Positions 1-8,702 of a stretch of DNA of 64,000 nt are shown here, piece after piece (position 1 is the first letter of the stretch; every line of letters starts with the position of its first letter). Below the pieces are notes generated by a model. That model saw only the letters and a program-made list of their open reading frames with translations. It was not told where the DNA came from and made no database searches. The DNA comes from Sva-07 sp963793335. GTDB lineage: Bacteria > Actinomycetota > Acidimicrobiia > Acidimicrobiales > Ilumatobacteraceae. Both the position numbers and the translations under genes were made by a program. The DNA lies in assembly GCA_963793335.1 (NCBI GenBank), contig CAWBZS010000001.1, positions 992,001-1,056,000 of the forward strand. Direction: 5' to 3'.

Positions 1-628
1 GGGTGACCTTCGCATCGAGTGCGTGGACTTCACCGGTCGGCTTGAGGATCAGCGGGTTGATCTCGGCGAGGTCGCAATCGCCCTCGGTGAAGCATCGGTA
101 CAACTTCACCAAGATGTCGGCGGCACCGTCGAGCGCACGTTCGGGCAGCTTCGCATCGACGCACGCTTGGCGAGCCGTGGCGAGGTCGAGCCCGTCGATC
201 GGGTTGATGTGGAGCTTCACGATGGCGTCGGGGTTGGCCTCGGCGACCGTCTCGATCTCGACGCCGCCTTCGGCCGACAGCATCAGCAGGTGCAACTTCG
301 CGGCACGGTCGAGCGTGAACGAGGCGTAGTACTCCTCGTCGATGTCGGACGCGGTCTCGATCCAGAGCCGCCTGACCACATGGCCCTTGATGTCCATGCC
401 GAGGATGTTGCCGGCGTGTTCACGCAGTTCGGCCTCGTTGTCGGCGAGCTTGATGCCGCCCGCCTTGCCGCGGCCACCGACCTGGACTTGCGCCTTGACC
501 ACCACGGGGTAGCCAGCCTGGTTGGCCTCCTTCACCGCCTCGTCGACGGTGTCAGCGGGGCCGCCGGGGCTCACCGGGATGTCGTAGCGGGCGAAGTACT
601 GCTTGCCCTGGTATTCGAAGAGATCCAC
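1..628 (-). CDS. sucC: Succinyl-CoA synthetase (ADP-forming) beta subunit, 5' part
   Basis: The beta subunit of the TCA-cycle enzyme that converts succinyl-CoA to succinate with ATP or GTP formation. The minus-strand frame opens with VDLFEYQGKQYFARYDIPVS and continues through VVVKAQVQVGGRGKAGGIKL, the ATP-grasp N-terminus typical of SucC, then CDLAEINPLIL. About 209 codons are present and the rest lies beyond base 1. The start is taken as GTG at 626-628, where the family's usual N-terminus begins; GAAAG lies about 13 nt upstream. sucD would be expected just outside the window. The reading frame is clean. Confidence 0.93.
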   Translation of the reverse strand, partial: MDLFEYQGKQYFARYDIPVSPGGPADTVDEAVKEANQAGYPVVVKAQVQVGGRGKAGGIKLADNEAELREHAGNILGMDIKGHVVRRLWIETASDIDEEYYASFTLDRAAKLHLLMLSAEGGVEIETVAEANPDAIVKLHINPIDGLDLATARQACVDAKLPERALDGAADILVKLYRCFTEGDCDLAEINPLILKPTGEVHALDAKVT

Positions 629-817
629 GTCGGGGTCACTCGCTTTCTGGTTGCGTCAGGTGGTCGATCCGCCAGCGGTCGCGGCGTCGGGCCGAGTAGT
701 GCCACTCGATGCGAGACGTGCGCTTCACGAAGCAGGAACCATACGCCACCGCAAGCGGTTGCGCCGAAACGACCTCGCGCCACGGAACGATCAGAATTGA
801 CCGGCAGACTGTGATCG

Positions 818-1345
818 ATGTCGAACGTGCAGCGGCCGGTCCGATTGAAGTCGCCAGTGGCCCGCGCTGTCGTGCCGGTGCTCGGTGGCGTGGTGTTCCT
901 GGTCGCGCTCGCGGCGATCACCTGGGGCATCGCGGCGTGGATGTCGAGCGGCAACGTCGAAGTGACCGATCGGCTCGCGCCGAGCCGCATCGAGATCGGC
1001 TCGGTGCAGAACGCGTCCCAGAGCATTGCGGAGGATGGCCCGATCATCCTGCCCGGGCTGAGCACCACCACCGGCGAACGAACCCTGGTCCTCGATCACC
1101 AGGGAGACGATCCGACGCGTGGCTGGCGGATCTACTATGCGTACCCGGTTGGGCAGCCCGACTGCCCGGTGACACAGGTGGTCGCCACCGGCGAACTTCG
1201 CGACTGCAACGACGACCCGATCGAGGTCAGCGACCTGTCTCCGCCGGAATCGGGTGTGTTCCCGGTCGTCGAGAATCAGCGAATCCTCTACATCGACCTC
1301 ACCGGCGTCACGACCGCAGCGCCGACCACCGACGCCACGGGGTGA
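818..1345 (+). CDS. Single-pass membrane protein with exported domain, unknown function
   Basis: A 175-residue protein of no family I recognise. A basic N-terminus is followed by one hydrophobic segment at about residues 18-42 (VVPVLGGVVFLVALAAITWG), then a roughly 130-residue acidic domain that should lie outside the membrane. That domain holds two cysteines (QPDCPV and LRDCND), possibly a disulfide pair, and ends in a Thr/Pro-rich tail. The ATG lies 7 nt after CAGACT, a near match to the -10 boxes seen elsewhere here, so a leaderless start is plausible. It is divergent from sucC and convergent with the flavodoxin-like gene. Coding is supported by composition and membrane topology only. Confidence 0.7.
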   Translation: MSNVQRPVRLKSPVARAVVPVLGGVVFLVALAAITWGIAAWMSSGNVEVTDRLAPSRIEIGSVQNASQSIAEDGPIILPGLSTTTGERTLVLDHQGDDPTRGWRIYYAYPVGQPDCPVTQVVATGELRDCNDDPIEVSDLSPPESGVFPVVENQRILYIDLTGVTTAAPTTDATG

Positions 1346-1392
1346 GCGGCCCACCAAGCAGACGTGGGTGAGCTCGCGCAGCGCCCGACGGT

Positions 1393-1821
1393 TCAGGCGG
1401 TCGACATCGCATCGACGAGGCGCTCAGCGAAGACTTCGCTGTGCTCGTCGAGCTTGCTCCGGCTGAGTGCGAGCCCACCGATCACGTAGGCGCCGGTGTC
1501 GCCGAGCGCCTGATCGAGTTTGTCGAGCGCTTTGCCGGGGTCGAGCGCAAAGGTGCAGAAGCCCGCAACGCGCTTGCCGCGCATCGTGGGCAGGTTGGAG
1601 ATGTTCGAGATCGCCCACGGGGCCTGGCCGAACAGGAACGCCCCGTGCACCCAGGTACCCACGAGCACCAGATCGGCTTGTTGGATCGACGCGTAGTCGG
1701 GTTGCTTCACTTTCGACAGACCGGTGATCGTCCACCGCTCCTGCGCGAGCAGCCCGGCCACCTTCTCGGCCGCCGTCCACGTGTTCCCCGTCAAGCTCTC
1801 GACCAACAGTGCTGCCTTCAC
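1393..1821 (-). CDS. Flavodoxin-like protein
   Basis: A protein of about 142 residues with a flavodoxin-like fold. The N-terminal strand and FMN phosphate loop are visible in AALLVESLTGNTWTAAEKVA, followed by a second loop DLVLVGTWVHGAFLFGQAP. The strand VAGFCTFALDPGKALDKL matches the second half of the fold. It probably binds FMN and carries electrons or acts as a small reductase; the partner is unknown. I chose GTG at 1819-1821 because homology begins there; an in-frame ATG at 1860 would add 13 unlikely residues. It is transcribed in the same direction as the downstream cation exporter's neighbours but has no obvious operon partner. Confidence 0.75.
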   Translation of the reverse strand: MKAALLVESLTGNTWTAAEKVAGLLAQERWTITGLSKVKQPDYASIQQADLVLVGTWVHGAFLFGQAPWAISNISNLPTMRGKRVAGFCTFALDPGKALDKLDQALGDTGAYVIGGLALSRSKLDEHSEVFAERLVDAMSTA

Positions 1822-1900
1822 GTCGGAGATTCTTGCAGGTCGGCCGCCCGCATCCCACACTGCCGATCACCAGCCCGGCCGATGCCCCTCACCGCCGACG

Positions 1901-2854
1901 TCACCACGAGACCTCGTCGCACCCGACGTGGGTGTCGGGCTCCACCTGGAAGGTGCCATGGCTGATCCCGTGACGCTGAGCGAGACAGACACGCGCTGCG
2001 TCGAGCACGGCGTGGGCATCGGTGTCGGCTGCGGTCACGAGGTGGGCCGAGGCTGCGTCCATCTCGGAGGTGAGCGTCCAGACGTGCAGGTCATGGACGT
2101 CGACGACGCCGTCGATCGAAGCCAGCTCCTCGGCCAGCGACTCGAGCGCGATCCGCTCGGGTGCGGACTGCAACAGCACGTTCGCCGCTCGCCACCACAG
2201 GCGACAGGTTCGAGGGAGGATCCACAGCCCGATCAGGACGCCCGCCAATGAGTCGACCCACACCCATCCGAACCACTGCAGAAGCACGGCGGCGACGATC
2301 ACACCCACCGAGCCGATCGTGTCGGCGAGCACCTCCAGGTAGGCGCCTTCCAGATTCATCGACTCCTTGGCACCCTGGCGCAGCAGCACGAAGGCGACGA
2401 TGTTCGCCAGCAGACCGAGCACCGCAACGATCAGCATCGGCGCTCCCAGCACCTCCGGATCGGTGCCGATCCGGCGGATGGCTTCGACGACCACCCAGAT
2501 GGCCACGGCGAACAGCAACAGAGCGTTCATGAAGGCCGCGAGGACCTCGAGCCGGTACCACCCGAACGTGTGCCGCGACCGCGATGCCGAGTCGGGCAGG
2601 GTCGAGCGCCGCTCGAATCGGGTGGCCAGGCCGATCGCGGTGAGTGCCAACCCGAGCCCGACCACGTCGGTGAGCATGTGTGCGGCGTCGGCCAACAGCG
2701 CCAGCGAGTTGGTCGCAACCGCCGCAACCAGTTGCACCACGAAGAAGGTGGCAATCACCGCGAACGCCGCCGTCAGACGACCTCGGTGACGCTCCCCTGC
2801 CCGAGCCAGACCGGCGCCGTGATCGTGGCCGTGATCGTGGTTCGTCCCCGTCAT
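1901..2854 (-). CDS. Cation diffusion facilitator (CDF) metal exporter
   Basis: A 317-residue CDF-family exporter that moves Zn2+ or related divalent cations out of the cytoplasm in exchange for protons. The N-terminus carries a His/Asp cluster (HDHGHDHG, residues 6-13). Six membrane segments follow, with the site-A ligand motif ADAAHMLTD in helix 2 and LADTIGSVGV in helix 5. The C-terminal cytoplasmic domain (VVDVHDLHVWTLTSEM) is the dimerisation and regulatory domain of ZitB/CzcD-like members. Metal specificity cannot be read from sequence. A 17-bp palindrome sits just upstream of the start and may be its operator. It adjoins the copper-type genes but is not within 4 bp of them. Confidence 0.93.
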   Translation of the reverse strand: MTGTNHDHGHDHGAGLARAGERHRGRLTAAFAVIATFFVVQLVAAVATNSLALLADAAHMLTDVVGLGLALTAIGLATRFERRSTLPDSASRSRHTFGWYRLEVLAAFMNALLLFAVAIWVVVEAIRRIGTDPEVLGAPMLIVAVLGLLANIVAFVLLRQGAKESMNLEGAYLEVLADTIGSVGVIVAAVLLQWFGWVWVDSLAGVLIGLWILPRTCRLWWRAANVLLQSAPERIALESLAEELASIDGVVDVHDLHVWTLTSEMDAASAHLVTAADTDAHAVLDAARVCLAQRHGISHGTFQVEPDTHVGCDEVSW

Positions 2855-2861
2855 GAGCTCA

Positions 2862-2878
2862 TTCTCACATACTGAGAA
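2862..2878. promoter_or_regulatory. Candidate operator palindrome upstream of the CDF exporter
   Basis: A perfect inverted repeat TTCTCA-CATAC-TGAGAA lies 7 bp before the exporter's start codon, where an ArsR/SmtB- or MerR-type metal sensor would be expected to bind. No cognate regulator gene is in the window. The assignment is inference from symmetry and position. Confidence 0.4.
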
Positions 2879-2930
2879 CGAAACGACAACGAATCAGACC
2901 AGGGCAGTTCGGACCGTCAGCGCGTCCCCG

Positions 2931-4553
2931 TCACCCCGAGACGGGGATCTCCACGGTGAAGACCACCTGGTCGAACTCGCCGTATCGAGCGGTCACCTCG
3001 AAGGTCCAGAGCCCCGCCACCGGCAGGTTGACCCCCGCACCGACCACGTGGTTCGCTCCGGCAGGGAACACCTCCACATCGAACGGCGGAATGTCCTGCT
3101 CCGGCAGCTCGGCACGCACGGTGATCTCGTCGGCTCGGTCGAGCGACCCGGACGGGGACGAGAGATAGACGTGCATCTCCGTGCCACCGGTGACTGCGGG
3201 CTCGAGTTCGACCTGCGCGACGCGCTCACCGACCACCGCCGACACCGACACGATCTCCGCGGTCTCCACGGGCGGCGGCGAGTTCACCAGCCCGGCGGTG
3301 GCACCGAGAATCAGCACGATGCCGGCGACCTCGAACCCGATGCTGCGCCGTACCACCGGCGCGGCGGCGCTGTCACGCGAGTGCACGGCACGACGACTGA
3401 ACGCGGCGATGCCCACGACCACCGCAACGAGCACCAGCTTGATCACGAGCCAACGTCCGTACGCCGAGTCGGTGAGGCCCGACAGCGTGCCGAGTTGGCG
3501 CCAGCCGTTCGCCCCACCCGACACCGCCAACGCCACCACGGATCCGAGCGCCCACGGCGAGAACCGAGCTGCGGTGCTCCAGAACTGGCCGGGGCCGGGG
3601 GCGACGAGGACCGCCGCGAGCCCGCCGAACCAGATCGCCATCGCCGAGAGATGCACGAGCGTGCTGACGAACCCGAGTGCCACGTCATCGCCCGACACGC
3701 CGTGCCCACCCGCCGCGGTGACCGCAAGCACGCCGAGCCCGAGCGCGGACACCACCACCACCCCACCGCGCACGGCCAACCGTGATCGCAGTGGGATGAG
3801 TACGCCGAACAGCACGATCACCACGAGCCGGGCCACCCACCACTGACCCGATTGCGTGTCGACCACTGCGCCCCAGGCGGCGAAACTGCCACCGATCAGG
3901 TTCGCCTGCGCAGCGATCATCCAGAGGGTTCCGACGACGCCGAGCTCGGCCGCCACCACCAGGAGCATGCCCACGCGACGCGAGTGGATCGCCGATGGCA
4001 CGAGGGAGAGCGTCAGCACCATGGCACCGACGAGCAACCCGATGCCGGCGTAGCTGGCGAATCGACCAATCCCGAGGAGCAGCGAGTCGGTGGAGCTGTC
4101 CGCCGTGGCGTCGAAGAGCCCGTCGACGACACCAGCGGTGACCGCCGACGGCACGCCGACGGAGAACGTGATCGATCCGCGCACCCGGTGCGAGTCGGCG
4201 GAGAGCGCTTGCCATGCAATCACGTACGTGCCGTCGTCGAGCGTCGACGGAATGGCAGCTCGCATTCGATCGGCGCCCCCCGACTGGTCGACACCGCCGA
4301 TCTCGACATCATCACCGTTGGCGTCCACGAGGCGAATGGCCGGCTCGATCGGATCCACACGCTCGGTGAATTGCAGCGCGATCTCGGTCGGTGACGTCTC
4401 CAGCAGCTCCTGGTTGGCAGGCGACGACGAGATCAACTCGGCGTGTGCCGATGCGGTGCCGGCGCCGGCGAGCAGACCGCCGAGCATGATGATCAGCCCG
4501 ACGAGTACGACTGCCGCACGACGATCGGGACGATTGGGCACCAACGACTGCAT
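2931..4553 (-). CDS. CopC-CopD fusion copper protein
   Basis: A 540-residue copper-handling protein. A signal peptide (about residues 1-36) ends in ASA, leaving His37 as mature residue 1 (HAELISSSPANQ), the N-terminal copper ligand of CopC. The CopC beta-sandwich spans about 37-130. A CopD-type polytopic membrane region of about eight helices spans roughly 145-420. A C-terminal exported beta domain (about 430-540) resembles YtkA/FixH-like modules. The start is ATG at 4551-4553, 11 bp after the ycnI stop, so the two are co-transcribed. Fused CopC-CopD proteins are common in actinobacteria and move copper across the membrane or hold it outside. An upstream in-frame extension is possible but overlaps ycnI. 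Confidence 0.9.
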   Translation of the reverse strand: MQSLVPNRPDRRAAVVLVGLIIMLGGLLAGAGTASAHAELISSSPANQELLETSPTEIALQFTERVDPIEPAIRLVDANGDDVEIGGVDQSGGADRMRAAIPSTLDDGTYVIAWQALSADSHRVRGSITFSVGVPSAVTAGVVDGLFDATADSSTDSLLLGIGRFASYAGIGLLVGAMVLTLSLVPSAIHSRRVGMLLVVAAELGVVGTLWMIAAQANLIGGSFAAWGAVVDTQSGQWWVARLVVIVLFGVLIPLRSRLAVRGGVVVVSALGLGVLAVTAAGGHGVSGDDVALGFVSTLVHLSAMAIWFGGLAAVLVAPGPGQFWSTAARFSPWALGSVVALAVSGGANGWRQLGTLSGLTDSAYGRWLVIKLVLVAVVVGIAAFSRRAVHSRDSAAAPVVRRSIGFEVAGIVLILGATAGLVNSPPPVETAEIVSVSAVVGERVAQVELEPAVTGGTEMHVYLSSPSGSLDRADEITVRAELPEQDIPPFDVEVFPAGANHVVGAGVNLPVAGLWTFEVTARYGEFDQVVFTVEIPVSG

Positions 4554-4564
4554 GGGATCAGCGT

Positions 4565-5383
4565 TCAGTCGGCGCTGCCCGGCGCGGCCTCGGAGCCACT
4601 GCCAGCGTTCGCTGCGTCGGCGGCTGCCTTGGTCTTGCGTGCCCGGTAGACGACGTAGGCGCCGAGCGCGAACACCACCGTCATCGTGAGGAAGAACGCG
4701 ATCGTGCCACCGGTGGAGTTCCCACCAACCGACCCGCTGCTGGAGGCGACGGGCTCGCTGGCGACTGGAATCGTCGCAGGAGCGGTGGTGTCGGACGCAG
4801 CGTCGGTGATCGCCGGGGTGGAGGGCTCCGTCGTGATCGGCTGCGTGGTCTCGGGAGCGGTCGTCGACGGCGCCGAGGCGGCCGGTGCCGAGGTCGGCGG
4901 AACGGTCGCGACGGGACCGGTCAGCGTCATGGCCGGAGCGGGCTCGTCCAGTTCGTCGCCGGGCTGCTGTGGAATCCCGATCCAGCGGATCTCGCCGACC
5001 TCGCACCGCTGGACGAACGGGAAGTAGATCGTGGTGTCGGGGGTGGGCGGCAGTGTCATCGTGACGTCGAACGTGCCCTCGACGTCATCGGCGAGTGGGC
5101 CACCGACGAACGACACCACCGTGCCCTCGCTGGTGGTCTCGACCGATCCGGTCCAATTCTCGACCGTCTCGGCGGCAGCGTCGGTGACGCCGTCGGGCAG
5201 GCGCATGTCGAGTCGCACCGTCGGCGAGCCGTCACAACCGTGCTCGACGGTGAAGCCGACCGTGAGTCGGGAGCCGGCCTGGGCCTGTTTCGGATCTGGA
5301 TCGATGTGCGCCGAGGCAGAAACACCAACGGCAACCATCGCAACACCGGCGAGGACAACAGCGGAGACGAGGCGGCGGATCAT
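4565..5383 (-). CDS. YcnI-like copper-binding protein (DUF1775)
   Basis: A 272-residue exported protein. The signal peptide (residues 1-25) ends SASA, and the mature chain starts with His26, the copper ligand of YcnI (DUF1775) proteins. The single conserved domain covers about 26-145 and contains the characteristic tryptophan in VENWTGSV. A long Thr/Ser/Pro linker with repeated TTAP-like steps (about 165-225) leads to a C-terminal membrane helix (about 232-255) and a basic tail, so the domain is tethered outside the cell. First gene of the ycnI-copCD operon; a -10 box and a tandem 13-bp repeat lie in front of it. Confidence 0.9.
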   Translation of the reverse strand: MIRRLVSAVVLAGVAMVAVGVSASAHIDPDPKQAQAGSRLTVGFTVEHGCDGSPTVRLDMRLPDGVTDAAAETVENWTGSVETTSEGTVVSFVGGPLADDVEGTFDVTMTLPPTPDTTIYFPFVQRCEVGEIRWIGIPQQPGDELDEPAPAMTLTGPVATVPPTSAPAASAPSTTAPETTQPITTEPSTPAITDAASDTTAPATIPVASEPVASSSGSVGGNSTGGTIAFFLTMTVVFALGAYVVYRARKTKAAADAANAGSGSEAAPGSAD

Positions 5384-5391
5384 GACGCCCC

Positions 5392-5417
5392 AAGGTTACG
5401 AGTCAAGGTTGCGAGTC
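5392..5417. promoter_or_regulatory. Tandem 13-bp direct repeat over the ycnI promoter
   Basis: AAGGTTACGAGTC is followed immediately by AAGGTTGCGAGTC, one mismatch apart. The first copy covers the ycnI -10 box (TAACCT on the minus strand, 5393-5398, 9 nt before the start). Two head-to-tail sites one helical turn and a bit apart suit a dimeric regulator binding between the divergent copper-type genes. Confidence 0.5.
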
Positions 5418-5448
5418 CGGGCGCGGTTCACCCACGCAGACCGCTCCG

Positions 5449-5454
5449 TAGACT
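5449..5454 (+). promoter_or_regulatory. -10 box of the DUF305 gene
   Basis: TAGACT ends 6 nt before ATG 5461, with TTCACC (5427-5432) 16 nt upstream as a -35. The spacing predicts a leaderless mRNA starting at 5461. Confidence 0.5.
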
Positions 5455-5460
5455 GTGATG

Positions 5461-6162
5461 ATGCGTTCGCCTACACCGCTCGACGGAACTGCCTCCGAGG
5501 CGCTCGCTCACGCTGGAGACCACGACACCGACGACGATTTGGTGTCCGACGCCGCAATCCAGCGGATGCTCAAGATCGTCCTCGCGGTGCTCGCAGCTGC
5601 AGTGGTGGCCGGGGTGTTCGCGGCGGCCGCCATCTGGGCATTGGGTGCCGACGACGAGCCGCCCCCGCCCATGAACGCAGTCGACGTCGGCTTCCTCCAG
5701 GACATGATCGACCATCACGAGCAGGCGCTGCTGATCTCCAATCTCTATCTCGACGGCCATTCCGACCGGCCTGCGGCGCCGTACGCACGGGAGGTGATCA
5801 TGTTCCAGGAGCGCGACCTCGGATGGATGCGCGATTGGCTGGCCGACGAGGGGTACCCCGAGGGCGAGGCCGAGCGGATCGCCATGCAGTGGATGGACGA
5901 GCCGACGCCGCTCGCCGAGATGCGCGGCATGCAGAGCCCCGAGCGACTGCAGGAACTCGCTGATGCCACGGGCGCAGAAGCCGACCGCTTGTTCTTCGTG
6001 CTGATGACCGATCATCATCTCGGCGGTGTCCACATGGCCGACCATGCAGCGGCCAACGGCCAGCGTCCGGACATCGTCGACTTCGCCGCTGCGGTGTCGC
6101 GCAACCAGGCCATCGAAGTGGTCGAGTACGAGCGGGCGATGGAACGACTCGGCCTCGCCTGA
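5461..6162 (+). CDS. DUF305 membrane-anchored protein
   Basis: A 233-residue DUF305 protein. One membrane helix (about residues 35-60) anchors an exported helical domain. Two His-His pairs typical of the family are visible: FLQDMIDHHEQAL and LMTDHHLGGVHMAD. Met residues are frequent near them. DUF305 proteins are four-helix bundles often found in copper or metal-stress clusters, which fits the divergent ycnI-copCD genes. Three start codons occur in a row (GTG 5455, ATG 5458, ATG 5461). I chose 5461 because the -10 box TAGACT ends 6 nt before it. A strong hairpin follows the stop codon. Confidence 0.88.
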   Translation: MRSPTPLDGTASEALAHAGDHDTDDDLVSDAAIQRMLKIVLAVLAAAVVAGVFAAAAIWALGADDEPPPPMNAVDVGFLQDMIDHHEQALLISNLYLDGHSDRPAAPYAREVIMFQERDLGWMRDWLADEGYPEGEAERIAMQWMDEPTPLAEMRGMQSPERLQELADATGAEADRLFFVLMTDHHLGGVHMADHAAANGQRPDIVDFAAAVSRNQAIEVVEYERAMERLGLA

Positions 6163-6236
6163 CCCCACCATCCCGGCGATCTCGTGAACAAGTTCACCCC
6201 GCAGGGGTGGAGCTGTTCACGAGATGGCGGTGGGGT
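6162..6236. terminator. Long hairpin terminator between DUF305 and uvrD
   Basis: Arms ACCCCACC, then CGATCTCGTGAACA, then CACCCC pair with GGGGTG...TGTTCACGAGATGG...GGTGGGGT around a GCA loop. It begins at the last base of the DUF305 stop codon and ends 27 bp before the helicase stop, so it can serve both convergent genes. There is no T-run, as usual for actinobacteria. Confidence 0.75.
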
Positions 6237-6262
6237 GGGCCGCGCAACCTCGGAGCCGGGCA

Positions 6263-8647
6263 TCAGAGCTTCTTGAGCGGCGCCCAGGCGAGGGCGAGGT
6301 GTTTGGTCCCGACACCGGAGAAGTTGATGGAGGCCTCCGCCTTCTCGCCGACGCCGGAGATGTCGATGATCACGCCGGCACCGAACGCCGGATGCTCGAC
6401 GTCGTCGCCCACGCGCAGTCCGAGGTCCTGGCTGTTCGTCGGGGCTGGAACAGGCTTGGAGCCCGACCGGATCGCCGCCTCGACGACTCGATCTCGGTGC
6501 GCTTCCTGCTCGGCCTTGGCATCGATGATGTCGGCGTTGATGTCTCGACCGCCACCACCGCCACCACCACCGCGGCGGTACGGCGGTGGGTCTGCGTAGC
6601 TCGAGTCCCGGCTGCGGTAGCTCTGGCGCCCATAGCTCGAGCGGCCGGTGACATTGCCGGTGGAGTCGACGAGCGTCTCGGGGATCTCGTCGAAGAATCG
6701 TGACGGCGGGTTGTACTGCGTGGAGCCGTACAGCTGGCGACTCCAGGCGTGCGACATGTACAGCCGTTTCATCGCTCTGGTGATCCCCACGTAGGCGAGG
6801 CGGCGCTCCTCCTCCATCTCGGCCGGCTCGGTGAGCGCTCGGATGTGGGGGAAGATGCCTTCCTCACAACCCACGAGGAACACCACCGGGAACTCCAGTC
6901 CCTTCGCGGAGTGCAGCGTCATCAACACCACCTGGTCCTCGACGGCCCCGTCGGGCAGGTCATCGGTGTCGGCCACCAACGCCACCTGCTCGAGGAACTC
7001 GTCCATCACGGTGAACTCCCGCGCCGAGCCGACGAGTTCCCCCAGGTTCTCGATGCGGGTGTGCGCCTCGATCGTGTCCTCGGCCTCCAACTCCGCAAGG
7101 TAGCCGGAGCCATCGAGGGCTGCTTGGAGCACATCGCCGGGACCCTGGTCGGGGTCGCTGACGACGGTGGTCATCGAGTCGAGCAGGTCGACGAACGATG
7201 CGATGCCGCGCACCGCAGGGCCGGTGACTCCCGCCTCGTCCGCCCGCCGCAGCGCATCGGCGAAGGCAAGGCCCTCGACAGCCGCAAACGCGTCGAGCTT
7301 CGCCACACTTGCGTCGCCCACCCCACGTTTCGGGACGTTCAACACCCGCTTCACACTCACCTCGTCGGCCGGGTTGATCACCGCCTTCAAGTACGCCATT
7401 GCGTCCTTCACCTCGCGCCGGTCGTAGAAGCGCGTGCCCCCGACGACCTTGTACGGCACACCGAGGCGCATGAACGCCTCCTCGACCACTCGGCTCTGCG
7501 CGTTGGTGCGGTAGAGCACGGCCATCTCACGAAAGTTGGTGGCGTCGTCGGCGTGCAGTTGGCGCGCGGTGCCCGCCACCCAGGTGGCTTCATCGCCTTC
7601 GTCCTCGGCGTGGTATCGCCCGATGCGCTGGCCCATCCCGCTGTCGGTCCACAGCGACTTCGGCTTGCGTTCGACGTTGTTGTCGATCACGGCGTTGGCG
7701 GCGTCGAGAATCGTCTGGGTGCTGCGGTAGTTCTGATCGAGGATCACGGTGGTGACGTCGGGGAACGCCTCCTCGAACTCGAGGATGTTCCGGAAGTCGG
7801 CCCCGCGAAACTTGTACACCGACTGATCGGTGTCGCCCACCACGCAGACGTTGCGATGGCCGTCGGCGAGCAGCAGGACCATCTCGTTCTGGGCCTGGTT
7901 GGTGTCCTGGTACTCGTCGACGAGGATGTGTTGGAAACGTTGGCGGTAGTGCTCGAGCACGTCGCCGTGCTCGCGGAACAGCTTGACGGTGTTGGTGAGC
8001 AGGTCGTCGAAGTCCATCGCCCCCGCCTTGAGCAGACGGGCCTGGTACTCGGCGTACACGTCGGCGTGTTTGCGGTCGAAGATGTTCTGCGCCCGACGCT
8101 GCGCTTCGTCCGGGTCGATCAGCTCGTTCTTCCAGAGGCTGATGATGGCGTGCACACCGCGCGGTGTGAACCGCTTGGCGTCGAGACCGAGGTCGCGGAT
8201 CACGTAGCTGGTCAGCCGGTTGGAATCGGCCGAGTCGTAGATCGAGAACTGGCGGGGGTACCCGAGCAGGTCGCCATTCGCCCGCAGGATGCGAACACAC
8301 GCGGAGTGGAACGTCGACACCCACATCGTCTTCACGACCGGGCCGACGAGTGCGCCGACGCGTTCACGCATTTCGGCAGCGGCTTTGTTGGTGAACGTGA
8401 TCGCCAGGATTTTCGACGGGTGCACGCCGTTGTGGATCAGGTGGGCGATGCGGTGCGTGAGCACCCGTGTCTTGCCGGAGCCGGCGCCGGCGATCACGAG
8501 CAGCGGGCCCGACTCGTGGGCGACCGCGTCGAGCTGGTCCGGGTTGAGCCCGGCAGCGAACGGCGACGGGTTGCCGTCGTCGAACGCGTCGGGCGGCGCG
8601 CTGTCGGCGGGGTGTGGGATGTCGGCGAACAGCTCGTCGTCAGTCAT
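6263..8647 (-). CDS. pcrA: UvrD/PcrA-type ATP-dependent DNA helicase
   Basis: A 794-residue superfamily 1A 3'-5' helicase of nucleotide excision repair, mismatch repair and replication-fork processing. Walker A is AGAGSGKT (about residue 53-60), motif II is DEYQDTNQAQNE, motif III VVGDTDQSVYKFRGA, motif IV QNYRST and motif V TLHSAKGLEFPVVF. After the helicase core comes a Gly-rich flexible stretch (RGGGGGGGGRD) and a C-terminal domain (LRVGDDVEHPAFGAGVI), the Tudor-like RNA-polymerase-binding module of PcrA. Length and order match actinobacterial UvrD1. A -10 box (TAGAGT) lies 9 nt before the ATG. Confidence 0.95.
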   Translation of the reverse strand: MTDDELFADIPHPADSAPPDAFDDGNPSPFAAGLNPDQLDAVAHESGPLLVIAGAGSGKTRVLTHRIAHLIHNGVHPSKILAITFTNKAAAEMRERVGALVGPVVKTMWVSTFHSACVRILRANGDLLGYPRQFSIYDSADSNRLTSYVIRDLGLDAKRFTPRGVHAIISLWKNELIDPDEAQRRAQNIFDRKHADVYAEYQARLLKAGAMDFDDLLTNTVKLFREHGDVLEHYRQRFQHILVDEYQDTNQAQNEMVLLLADGHRNVCVVGDTDQSVYKFRGADFRNILEFEEAFPDVTTVILDQNYRSTQTILDAANAVIDNNVERKPKSLWTDSGMGQRIGRYHAEDEGDEATWVAGTARQLHADDATNFREMAVLYRTNAQSRVVEEAFMRLGVPYKVVGGTRFYDRREVKDAMAYLKAVINPADEVSVKRVLNVPKRGVGDASVAKLDAFAAVEGLAFADALRRADEAGVTGPAVRGIASFVDLLDSMTTVVSDPDQGPGDVLQAALDGSGYLAELEAEDTIEAHTRIENLGELVGSAREFTVMDEFLEQVALVADTDDLPDGAVEDQVVLMTLHSAKGLEFPVVFLVGCEEGIFPHIRALTEPAEMEEERRLAYVGITRAMKRLYMSHAWSRQLYGSTQYNPPSRFFDEIPETLVDSTGNVTGRSSYGRQSYRSRDSSYADPPPYRRGGGGGGGGRDINADIIDAKAEQEAHRDRVVEAAIRSGSKPVPAPTNSQDLGLRVGDDVEHPAFGAGVIIDISGVGEKAEASINFSGVGTKHLALAWAPLKKL

Positions 8648-8656
8648 GTGCGGCCC

Positions 8657-8662
8657 ACTCTA
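8657..8662 (-). promoter_or_regulatory. -10 box of pcrA
   Basis: TAGAGT on the minus strand, 9 nt before the start codon; predicts a leaderless or nearly leaderless mRNA. No LexA-type box is seen here. Confidence 0.45.
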
Positions 8663-8702
8663 GAGAGCCGGTGACGCGGAGACAGGAGGATCGGCGACGT
8701 GG

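Noticed and set aside
6749..8674. Long open frame of over 600 codons opposite the helicase gene
   Set aside because: It is the reverse shadow of pcrA; His/Val/Arg-rich with no motif, while the helicase motifs are all on the minus strand.
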